A stretch of DNA of 5,934 nt, taken from contig JAUPKV010000439.1 of assembly GCA_030837265.1 (NCBI GenBank), forward strand, positions 1-5,934, written 5' to 3'. A model generated the notes under the pieces. The model was not told the DNA's origin. It did not search any database and saw nothing but the letters and a program-made list of their open reading frames with translations. Source of the stretch: Methanobacteriota archaeon (GTDB taxonomy: Archaea; Halobacteriota; Methanosarcinia; Methanosarcinales; Methanosarcinaceae). Both the position numbers and the translations under genes were made by a program. Each line of letters starts with the position of its first letter. Position 1 is the stretch's first letter. Positions 1 to 5,084 of this stretch are shown one piece after another.

Positions 1-188
1 TGCTCCCTTATTCTTCTTTTTCCATAATTCCAGTTATTTGGCCGGCCTGTTTTATTCAGTTGATGTTACAACATCTGAACGTCATCATTTATTTTAAATC
101 AGTTTTCCAAAAAAATAATATATTAATAAACGATATAATAACGATTTAATAAAAGTTTTATATTAATTTATACTGTTCTATAAATTTG

Positions 189-212
189 GAAGCCTGTAGT
201 ACTTCAGGCTTC
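189..212 (-). terminator. Hairpin overlapping the ahbC stop codon, probable operon 3' end
   Basis: The arms GAAGCCTG (189-196) and CAGGCTTC (205-212) are perfect reverse complements around an 8-base loop. The ahbC stop codon (206-204) lies at the edge of the loop and stem. Read on the minus strand, the sequence after the hairpin is AT-rich but has no long T-run, so it is not a classic intrinsic terminator. It could be a transcript end or a 3'-end stabilising structure for the cobA-hemD-ahbC message. The position, exactly at the last stop of the operon, is the main support. Confidence 0.5.
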
Positions 213-1403
213 GTAATACCCGATTTCTTCTTTTGTAAGATAACAAGCCGGATCATCTGCCCAGACATCCCCGTATACGGCTTCAGCCCGTACTCTGAAG
301 TTCCCATTACAGACATCGAACCATTTGCATCTGCCGCAGCGATCTCCACGAGCTTTGATAAGAGATTTTCTATTTTTAAGCCCGGCCATCAAATCATCGC
401 TGAGATCGTTCCATATTTCATTGAACGGGCGTTCCCGTACGTTCCCAAAAGAATAATGTCTCCAGAACTGGTCGGCATGTACGGAGCCGTCCCAGGAAAC
501 GCACCCGATTCCGATTCCGGAGGAATTTCCCTGGTTCATCGAAAGGAGTTCGAATACCTCTGCAGCTCTTTCTTTGTTTTCTTTAAGGAGTTTTAAATAC
601 AGGTAGGGTCCGTCGCAATGATTGTCAACTGTCAGGACTTCGGCAGGGAAGTTTTTTTCATGCAGCTCTTTTGTCCTCTGTGTTATAAGATCCACAGCCT
701 GCCTGGATTCTTCGAGGGAGAGGTCTTCATTTACCATGTTAGAGCCCCTGCCTGCGTAAACCAGATGATAGAAACAGATTCTGGGAATGTTTTCTTTTTC
801 CATAAGATCAAAGATTGCAGGGATATCCCTGACATTTTGCTTATTTATGGTGAAACGCAGTCCAACCTTTATACCTGCTTCCTGGCAGTTATGCAGGCCC
901 CTGAGAGCTGCATCAAAGGCTCCTTTTACTCCCCTGAACCTGTCATTTGTCTCCCTGATCCCATCCAGGGACACTCCAACGTATGAGAGCCCGACATCCT
1001 TTAAAAGTTTAGCCAAATCTCTATCTATAAGCGTCCCATTTGTGGAAATTACTGCTCTCATGCCTTTTTCACGAGCATAAGCTGCAAGTTCCGGCAAGTC
1101 TTTTCTAAGAGTGGGCTCTCCACCGGAAAAAAGGATCACCGGACTTCCGAAGTTTGCAAGATCGTCTATTAAATTTTTGCCCTCTGCAGTCGAAAGCTCA
1201 TTTTCGAATTCGATATCTTTTGCCTGTGCATAACAGTGGACACATTTTAAATTGCATCTGCGGGTCATGTTCCAGACAACTACGGGCTTTTTGTCTTTAG
1301 AAAACTGCAATAAATGAGAAGGAAGTCTTTTGGATTCCCTACCATAGCGAAGGGCATCAGAAGGTTCAACAGTCCCGCAATAAAGTTTTGAAATGCCTAT
1401 CAT
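204..1403 (-). CDS. ahbC: 12,18-didecarboxysiroheme deacetylase AhbC (radical SAM, archaeal heme pathway)
   Basis: Radical SAM enzyme of the siroheme-dependent heme route. In this family it converts 12,18-didecarboxysiroheme to Fe-coproporphyrin III by removing two acetate side chains; it is cytoplasmic and related to NirJ. The 399-residue product starts MIGISKLYCGTVEPSDALRY, the N-terminus I associate with AhbC rather than AhbD. The SAM-cluster motif is C50-x3-C54-x2-C57 in a TRRCNLKCVHC context. GGEP follows at 94-97, STNG at 120-123 and VSLDG at 144-148. A C-terminal cysteine set (C356, C359, C365, C387, with C301 further upstream) fits an auxiliary Fe-S cluster. I chose ATG 1403 because the family N-terminus begins there and a GTGA lies 5 bases upstream. 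A GTG at 1424 is in frame, adds 7 residues and overlaps the hemD stop as GTGA, but lacks a good ribosome site. It is the last gene of the operon, 17 bases after hemD. Function is assigned from family knowledge. Confidence 0.9.
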   Translation of the reverse strand: MIGISKLYCGTVEPSDALRYGRESKRLPSHLLQFSKDKKPVVVWNMTRRCNLKCVHCYAQAKDIEFENELSTAEGKNLIDDLANFGSPVILFSGGEPTLRKDLPELAAYAREKGMRAVISTNGTLIDRDLAKLLKDVGLSYVGVSLDGIRETNDRFRGVKGAFDAALRGLHNCQEAGIKVGLRFTINKQNVRDIPAIFDLMEKENIPRICFYHLVYAGRGSNMVNEDLSLEESRQAVDLITQRTKELHEKNFPAEVLTVDNHCDGPYLYLKLLKENKERAAEVFELLSMNQGNSSGIGIGCVSWDGSVHADQFWRHYSFGNVRERPFNEIWNDLSDDLMAGLKNRKSLIKARGDRCGRCKWFDVCNGNFRVRAEAVYGDVWADDPACYLTKEEIGYYEA

Positions 1404-1420
1404 TTTTTCACGTCTCAAAG

Positions 1421-2227
1421 TCACTGAAGTTTGCTCTTAATACCTTTTAGCAGAGCATCGAAAGTAAATTCTTCCGGAATAACATTCACATTAATGCCAT
1501 ATTTCCTCAGGGTATCTCCTGTAGGAGTTCCAATAGCTCCAACAACGGTCCCTTTTAATTTCTCTTTAATAGCATCTTCTGCTCCCAGTCGGGCAGCCTG
1601 TTTCATAAAACCTTTTACCATCATGGAGCTTGTAAAGGCAAATGCATTCACCTCTCCTGCGAGAGTATATTTTATCAATTCTTTCTGCACCTCTCCTTCG
1701 GGAATGCTGAGTGTATACACATGAGTATCAAAGACAGTAGCACCGCATTTCTCAAGCCCTTCTTTTAAAATGCTGGCACCAAAGGCACTTCTTGCGAGGT
1801 CCACTATTTTTCCTTTTACCTCCGGGCAAAGAGTTTCAACAATTCCTTCTGAACTGTAATTTCCTGGCAAAAATGGATTGTCTATTCCTATTTTAATGAG
1901 TTCTTTTTCGGTATTAGGGCCAATTGCTATTACCTTGCATTTCTTCAGACTCGTGATAAAATTTGCTTTTTCATTTTCAGAGAGCTTTTCAAGAGCAAAG
2001 GTAATTCCATTTGCGCTGGTAAAAACTACGTAATCTGTCTTTTCTTCCAGGACTCTACTTACGAAGGGATCAAAACCTTCATCTTTCTGGGCCTCAAGCT
2101 TAATCATGGGAGCATATATCGGATCAAAACCAAATTCTCGGGCAAGTGCCTCTGATTTTTCTCTGTAACTCTCCGGCCTCATAATTGCAAGGACGGGCAT
2201 TTTTTCTTCCTCATGTTCGTCAATCAT
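1421..2227 (-). CDS. hemD: Uroporphyrinogen-III synthase
   Basis: HemD cyclises hydroxymethylbilane with inversion of ring D to give uroporphyrinogen III, the substrate of the CobA encoded just upstream. The product is 268 residues, normal for the family, with the usual two-lobed alpha/beta pattern. Visible landmarks, numbered from the 2227 start, are LAIMRP (13-18), VVFTSANG (67-74), IAIGP (100-104), YSSEGIVE (124-131), the conserved-type Tyr in HVYTL (Y171), AFTSS (197-201) and GAIGTPTGDTLRKYG near the C-terminus. Sequence conservation in this family is low, so the pattern plus the cobA/ahbC neighbours carry the call. Start: ATG 2227 has AAGGAT upstream. The alternative ATG 2200 (MPVLAIMRP) has GAGG 8 bases upstream and removes an acidic 9-residue tail; both are plausible. 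The stop TGA (1423-1421) overlaps a possible GTG start of ahbC, so translational coupling is likely. Confidence 0.88.
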   Translation of the reverse strand: MIDEHEEEKMPVLAIMRPESYREKSEALAREFGFDPIYAPMIKLEAQKDEGFDPFVSRVLEEKTDYVVFTSANGITFALEKLSENEKANFITSLKKCKVIAIGPNTEKELIKIGIDNPFLPGNYSSEGIVETLCPEVKGKIVDLARSAFGASILKEGLEKCGATVFDTHVYTLSIPEGEVQKELIKYTLAGEVNAFAFTSSMMVKGFMKQAARLGAEDAIKEKLKGTVVGAIGTPTGDTLRKYGINVNVIPEEFTFDALLKGIKSKLQ

Positions 2228-2256
2228 AATATCTAATCCTTAAGCACAAAACTACT

Positions 2257-2301
2257 TCGAATAACTGATTCTCAAATATCTGATCCTCAAATATCTGATC
2301 C
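2257..2301 (-). repeat. Three tandem 15-bp repeats in the cobA-hemD spacer
   Basis: Three adjacent 15-bp units fill 2257-2271, 2272-2286 and 2287-2301. On the plus strand, units two and three are identical (TCAAATATCTGATCC) and unit one is a diverged copy (TCGAATAACTGATTC). On the transcribed strand the units fall in the cobA reading frame after its stop codon and would encode D-Q-I-F-E / D-Q-I-F-E / N-Q-L-F-E. A period that is a multiple of three is consistent with a formerly translated tail, but could be chance slippage in a spacer. Confidence 0.85.
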
Positions 2302-2312
2302 CTTCGAGTTAG

Positions 2313-3080
2313 TTAAAATTCGGTCGTGACATGCTGTTCTCCTAATATATCGTGCATCTTGACCACGTCCCCGATAACTGTGATAGCCGGAGCTTTTATT
2401 TTGTATTCCTTTGCAAGTTCGGCAATATTTGCAAGAGTTCCTACAGTTACTCTCTGGTCAGGTCTGGTTCCTTTTTCAATGACCGCAACAGGTGTTGAAG
2501 GGTCTTTCCCGTGTTTAATAAGTTCTTCAGCATTTCGGCTGAGCATTTTTACGCCCATAAGGATTACGATTGTTCCTCCGAACTTTGCCAGGGTTTCCCA
2601 GTCAAGCCCGCTCTCCGGCTTGGTCGGATCTTCGTGCCCGGTTATGAAGGTAACCATCGAGGTACTTTCCCTGTGGGTCACAGGAATTCCCGCATAAGCA
2701 GGCACTGCTATTGCGGAAGTGATTCCCGGCACAACTTCGAATTCAATGCCTTCTGCCGCAAGCACTTCGGCTTCTTCTCCACCTCTACCGAAAACATAGG
2801 GATCTCCTCCTTTCAATCGAACAACTCTCTTTCCTTCCTTTGCTTTCTGCGAAAGCAGTTCATTGATCTCTGCCTGAGTCATAGTGTGGTTGCCAGCATA
2901 TTTCCCAACATCTATTTTTTCCGCATTTGCGGGCATTGAGTCCAGAATGGCTTTTCCGGGAAGTTGATCAAAGATTACTACTTCGGCATTATCAATCAGA
3001 CGGCGGGCTTTCAAAGTGAGAAGCTCCGGGTCACCTGGACCGGAACCAACAAGATAAACTTTTCCGTAATTCCCTGACAT
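2313..3080 (-). CDS. cobA: Uroporphyrinogen-III C-methyltransferase (SUMT)
   Basis: CobA transfers two methyl groups from S-adenosylmethionine to C2 and C7 of uroporphyrinogen III, giving precorrin-2. That is the common precursor of siroheme, cobalamin, coenzyme F430 and, in archaea, heme. The 255-residue length is typical of a stand-alone SUMT; the CysG-type dehydrogenase/chelatase domain is absent. The SUMT signatures are in order: VGSGPGDPELLT at 11-22, VRLKGGDPYVFGRGGEE at 87-103 (SAM and substrate loops), VPGITSA at 117-123 and GIPVTHR at 131-137, followed by a TGH motif. ATG 3080 is the natural start because the GSGPGDP strand begins a few residues later; AGGA lies 11 bases upstream, a rather long spacing. 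It is the first gene of the operon, with a TATA-like element about 50 bases upstream. An open frame with tandem repeats continues right after the TAA stop (see findings). Confidence 0.95.
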   Translation of the reverse strand: MSGNYGKVYLVGSGPGDPELLTLKARRLIDNAEVVIFDQLPGKAILDSMPANAEKIDVGKYAGNHTMTQAEINELLSQKAKEGKRVVRLKGGDPYVFGRGGEEAEVLAAEGIEFEVVPGITSAIAVPAYAGIPVTHRESTSMVTFITGHEDPTKPESGLDWETLAKFGGTIVILMGVKMLSRNAEELIKHGKDPSTPVAVIEKGTRPDQRVTVGTLANIAELAKEYKIKAPAITVIGDVVKMHDILGEQHVTTEF

Positions 3081-3102
3081 ATTAAGACGGTTCCTGTAGT
3101 TT

Positions 3103-3115
3103 TTCTTTTAAAGAA
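3103..3115. promoter_or_regulatory. Short inverted repeat near the predicted cobA transcription start
   Basis: TTCTTT (3103-3108) and AAAGAA (3110-3115) are perfect reverse complements around one base. The repeat sits about 25 bases downstream of the TATA-like element, where transcription of the cobA operon would be expected to start. A dyad at that place could be an operator, but short AT-rich dyads are common by chance. Confidence 0.25.
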
Positions 3116-3126
3116 GGAAGAGCACC

Positions 3127-3134
3127 TTTTATAA
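3127..3134 (-). promoter_or_regulatory. TATA box of the cobA-hemD-ahbC operon
   Basis: The minus strand reads CTTATAAAAGG, close to the archaeal TATA consensus. Archaeal transcription starts about 25 bases downstream, which predicts a start near 3104 and a leader of roughly 25 bases before the cobA ATG at 3080. A second AT-rich element around 3187-3196 could serve a longer leader. No transcript evidence can be read from the sequence. Confidence 0.5.
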
Positions 3135-3295
3135 GGACAATCTTCTAAAAGATGAGTTTGAAAATGTAAGCTTTAGTTTAAAGAGCTTTTATAATAAATA
3201 ATTTAATGTATTGGTTAATTTTATGTAAAAATCATTATAATTTTAGTTTTAAAGATATAATAGAGCAGTGCTATTTTTATTCTTTTAATAATTTA

Positions 3296-3320
3296 GTTTA
3301 AACGTTAAACCGTATATAAA
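3296..3320 (+). promoter_or_regulatory. Inverted repeat followed by a TATA-like element
   Basis: GTTTAA (3296-3301) and TTAAAC (3305-3310) form a perfect dyad with a 3-base spacer. GTATATAAA (3312-3320) follows at once and resembles an archaeal TATA box on the plus strand. A start near 3343 would follow. The only reading frame directly downstream is a 21-codon one at 3359-3424. The arrangement looks like a regulated promoter, possibly left over from the DNA that the transposase remnant invaded. Confidence 0.3.
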
Positions 3321-3358
3321 TCTATACAGTATTAATTTTTGGAAAATAGATAGATACA

Positions 3359-3424
3359 ATGACAATTATACTCACTATTGTTTTAGCGATTATGTGTGAT
3401 ATGATCATGCTTTTACTTCAGTAA
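3359..3424 (+). CDS. Possible 21-residue hydrophobic peptide
   Basis: This reading frame starts MTIILTIVLAIM and ends LLLQ before a TAA stop. Nearly all residues are hydrophobic apart from a Cys-Asp pair in the middle, so the product would be one membrane-spanning helix. It lies 39 bases downstream of the TATA-like element at 3312-3320. Against it: only a weak GGA about 15 bases upstream could act as ribosome site, AT-rich DNA yields such frames by chance, and the end of the decayed insertion element may lie inside it. I do not recognise a family. It is listed because the promoter placement is good; reality is uncertain. Confidence 0.2.
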   Translation: MTIILTIVLAIMCDMIMLLLQ

Positions 3425-3434
3425 ATAGTGCATA

Positions 3435-3881
3435 TTAAACAACTTCTAATATCTTTTTGTCCATGTTATACACTGTCAGTTTGAGTTTGATTTCCTTCAC
3501 TTGGTTTCGAAACTTCTTTGCCCGAAGTGTTTCTCCAAACTTTTTTTACTACAGTGAATGTTGTCTCAGCTATATTCCTATAATTTGTGTCTATCTCAAA
3601 ACTACTAATATTACTATGGTGTTCGCAATCAATCCTCATAAACAATAACGAAAGACAGAGTGCCCTCCTCGTAGACATAGATGTTTCTTTCTATTAGAAG
3701 TCAGATAAAGGCCTGAACTTAAAGTACTTCCTGTAGTAGTAGACGCTGATCCAAAGAGAGGAAAGGGTCGAGGTGTTGTTATGTGCCACGAAAGCAATCG
3801 TGTGACATGAATTGTCGCATAGAACCTATCAGAACATTTCTCTCCGAGTGATATTAATGCAATGCGAAATGTATAAATCAA
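3435..3881 (-). pseudogene. Decayed IS5/IS4-like DDE transposase, C-terminal part
   Basis: The minus strand encodes the recognisable C-terminus of a DDE transposase, split over frames. One frame (3678 down to about 3545) gives FEIDTNYRNIAETTFTVVK, with the R-x3-E-x6-K part of the IS4/IS5 signature; the catalytic Glu codon is 3567-3565. The next frame (about 3548 to the stop at 3437-3435) gives KFGETLRAKKFRNQVKEIK and then LTVYNMDKK, the typical tail of this group. The two join at a run of seven A (plus strand 3541-3547) and need a +1 shift, so this is a lesion and not the usual -1 programmed shift. Further upstream, EEGTLSFVIV (around 3650-3695) and FYATIHVTR (around 3798-3824), again in different frames, resemble the middle of such transposases; these are weaker. 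No N-terminal half or clear terminal inverted repeats were found. The element is dead. Confidence 0.6.
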
Positions 3882-4088
3882 GTAATTCTCAAGTTTCCAT
3901 CTAAAATAGGCAAAATCAATTTAAAGTCCTCAATAAATACCTCAAAACAGGCCTTAAACATCTCAATAAACTGGATCATGATTTTATCTCGGCTTTATAT
4001 TCTTCAATCAAGAGTATGAAGGATTTTAGGATATAACTCCACTTATTAAACGAGGATTTGATACAGCGATATATGTTTGGTTAACTAT
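3882..4088. other. Non-coding AT-rich spacer upstream of the 124-residue gene
   Basis: No convincing gene is seen. CTTTATAT at 3993-4000 could be a TATA element for the gene at 4100, which would give a leader of roughly 75-80 bases. A second candidate, GATATATG near 4065-4072, is too close to the start unless the message is nearly leaderless. A 13-of-14-style match to 3403-3416 (GATCATG, one mismatch, then TTTTA) lies at 3974-3987 in the same orientation. Some of this stretch may be the worn upstream end of the insertion element, but no terminal repeat can be shown. Confidence 0.4.
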
Positions 4089-4093
4089 AGGTG
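4089..4093 (+). promoter_or_regulatory. Shine-Dalgarno AGGTG deciding the start at 4100
   Basis: AGGTG matches the archaeal anti-Shine-Dalgarno end and lies 6 bases before ATG 4100. A GTG codon at 4091 in the same frame overlaps this site, so the longer start is unlikely. Confidence 0.7.
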
Positions 4094-4099
4094 CATATT

Positions 4100-4474
4100 A
4101 TGGATGAGAATTCTGATATTTATGAACTTAAGTTGGATGTGTTAAATGTTATCGTTCAGGCTAATAAATTAGTTCTTAATTCTAAATTATTGCTGGAAGA
4201 TATGAAACATATGAAATATTATGATATACTAATAATTCGAAAATACGTTGATATGTATGAGGACAAATTAAATGACTTTGAAAATAGATTGTGGCATTCT
4301 GTTAATATTAATGATGTTGAGGATCCAATACGTAATTACGGTTTAGATAATCTTAATGAAGCTGATTTAAAACATATAGAAACCGTTCATCAAGGGATTT
4401 GTATAGGTTGTTCTAATTTATTAGAAGATATGAAATTGTATTATAAGAAGTATTTTACTGAGAATGTAACTTGA
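4100..4474 (+). CDS. Hypothetical acidic helical protein, 124 residues
   Basis: I do not recognise this protein. It is rich in Leu, Ile, Asp, Glu and Lys with long helix-like runs (for example YELKLDVLNVIVQANKLVL and LLEDMKHMKYYDILIIRKYV) and no membrane segment or signal peptide, so it is probably a small soluble helical bundle. The phrase LLEDMK occurs twice, once near the N-terminus and once near the C-terminus (LLEDMKLYYKKYF), hinting at two related helices. Two Cys residues (CIGC) occur in the C-terminal third; they form a CxxC but no second pair is present. The start at 4100 is set by the AGGTG site; the GTG at 4091 would add three residues. Stop is TGA directly followed by TAA. Codons are AT-rich compared with the heme operon. 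Neighbours give no functional clue: a dead transposase lies upstream and a possible Cys-rich miniprotein downstream. Confidence 0.75.
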   Translation: MDENSDIYELKLDVLNVIVQANKLVLNSKLLLEDMKHMKYYDILIIRKYVDMYEDKLNDFENRLWHSVNINDVEDPIRNYGLDNLNEADLKHIETVHQGICIGCSNLLEDMKLYYKKYFTENVT

Positions 4475-4571
4475 TAAAGTGTATTTTGTTATTAATATTA
4501 TGTGTTGTCACAGCCTTTTTGAACTCTCATATTTAGAAAAACAAAAAGAGATGCACTTATACTACCTTCTG

Positions 4572-4601
4572 GAAGCTATTTACACGCTCGTAGCGGGCTT
4601 C
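4572..4601 (+). other. GC-rich nested stem-loop in an AT-rich spacer
   Basis: Outer arms GAAGC (4572-4576) and GCTTC (4597-4601) enclose inner arms CGCT (4585-4588) and AGCG (4592-4595) with a CGT loop. The local G+C is clearly above the flanks. It lies about 100 bases after the 124-residue gene. It could be part of its 3' end, a small RNA, or a fragment of an older gene; the sequence does not decide. Confidence 0.4.
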
Positions 4602-4615
4602 AAGGCCAGATTCAG

Positions 4616-4641
4616 GATATTAATATCAGGACAGCTTTTTT
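4616..4641 (+). terminator. Palindrome followed by a T-run, possible terminator
   Basis: GATATTAATATC (4616-4627) is a perfect 12-base palindrome, and a run of six T follows at 4636-4641. In archaea a T-run alone can end transcription, so this may close transcription from the gene at 4100-4474. The palindrome has no loop and is weak as an RNA hairpin, so it may instead be a protein-binding site upstream of the frame at 4660. Confidence 0.3.
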
Positions 4642-4659
4642 AAGAAACGAGGATATTTT

Positions 4660-4842
4660 TTGATTAAAAGGATAATTGGGCAACTCCTTCAGAATTTCTT
4701 TGGAGGTAAAAATAAGGCTTGTAGGTGTTTGGGTTTCAAGACTCAGGGAAAGAGATGTGAGATAGACGCTTATTATGGATTTTGTATGACGTTTTATAAG
4801 TTCTTGAAGTATTCGGGACATTATTTTTTTTGTTTAAGCTAG
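4660..4842 (+). CDS. Possible 60-residue Cys-rich (zinc-finger-like) protein
   Basis: The frame opens with TTG (4660-4662), preceded 6 bases upstream by GAGGA at 4649-4653, a good ribosome site. The product has a basic N-terminus and then CRCLGFKTQGKRCEIDAYYG with FC after it. This resembles the C-x-G-x-T-x2-G-x-R-C ... G-x-C short metal-binding motif seen in small proteins of the DUF5763 kind (C-x9-C-x8/9-C-x2-H). Cys residues are C21, C23, C33, C42 and C58. The expected His two residues after C42 is Phe here; H54 is the only His. So the finger is either degenerate or uses another ligand. The stop is TAG, which Methanosarcina can read as pyrrolysine; read-through would add only five residues before TGA. 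The family link is from pattern memory and is tentative. Confidence 0.4.
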   Translation: MIKRIIGQLLQNFFGGKNKACRCLGFKTQGKRCEIDAYYGFCMTFYKFLKYSGHYFFCLS

Positions 4843-5084
4843 TTGGAAAGAATCTGACCCGACTTTATGTTATACTTATAATAAAAGCCTACTAATCCCG
4901 AAAGATTGCTACAGAGTCTATATGTGGCTTGTACGGTAAAATAAGCGGCTATATGCGCCAACCTCGGAATTCTAGAAGACCCTAAAGTACAGGTTTTAGA
5001 ACGTTATTTTTCTATCACTGTCGATTTCATACTAATTGCATAAGTCCTAATCCTTATTAAACATAAAAGCACTAAGAGAACTAC
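4843..5084. other. Spacer without recognisable gene
   Basis: All frames are broken by stops at short intervals. The longest open piece (about 4899-4981, plus strand) encodes some 28 residues with no start or ribosome site. TTATTAAA near 5054 might be a weak TATA element for the gene at 5085, which would then be almost leaderless. Nothing else stands out. Confidence 0.4.

Noticed and set aside
55..79. Imperfect hairpin (TTCA/TGAA plus GATGT/ACATC) near the left edge
   Set aside because: It has a 3-base bulge, no T-run and no adjacent gene inside the window; too weak to call.
186..1080. Plus-strand open frames opposite ahbC
   Set aside because: They lie antisense to a gene with full family motifs; their peptides show no domain, start site or ribosome site.
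2326..2939. Plus-strand open frames opposite cobA
   Set aside because: Shadows of the strongly supported cobA coding strand.
3457..3648. 63-residue plus-strand frame
   Set aside because: It is antisense to the clear transposase tail and has no ribosome site or recognisable motif.
3718..3810. Plus-strand stretch encoding VVVDADPKRGKGRG with an AGGTG before ATG 3781
   Set aside because: It looks protein-like for about 30 codons, but stops flank it on both sides, the frame after ATG 3781 is only nine codons, and the minus strand there better fits a transposase remnant.
3428..4100. 10-base direct repeat GTGCATATTA at 3428-3437 and 4091-4100 flanking the transposase remnant
   Set aside because: Tempting as a target duplication, but it is long for this IS group, one copy sits in the ribosome site and start of a gene, and no terminal inverted repeats adjoin it.
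4551..4643. 30-residue plus-strand frame (starts MHLYYLLEAIY)
   Set aside because: No suitable ribosome site, and it covers the nested stem-loop; more likely structural or relic DNA.
4612..4821. 69-residue minus-strand frame
   Set aside because: Low-complexity Ser/Leu/Ile composition, opposite the Cys-rich frame that has a better ribosome site and a recognisable motif.
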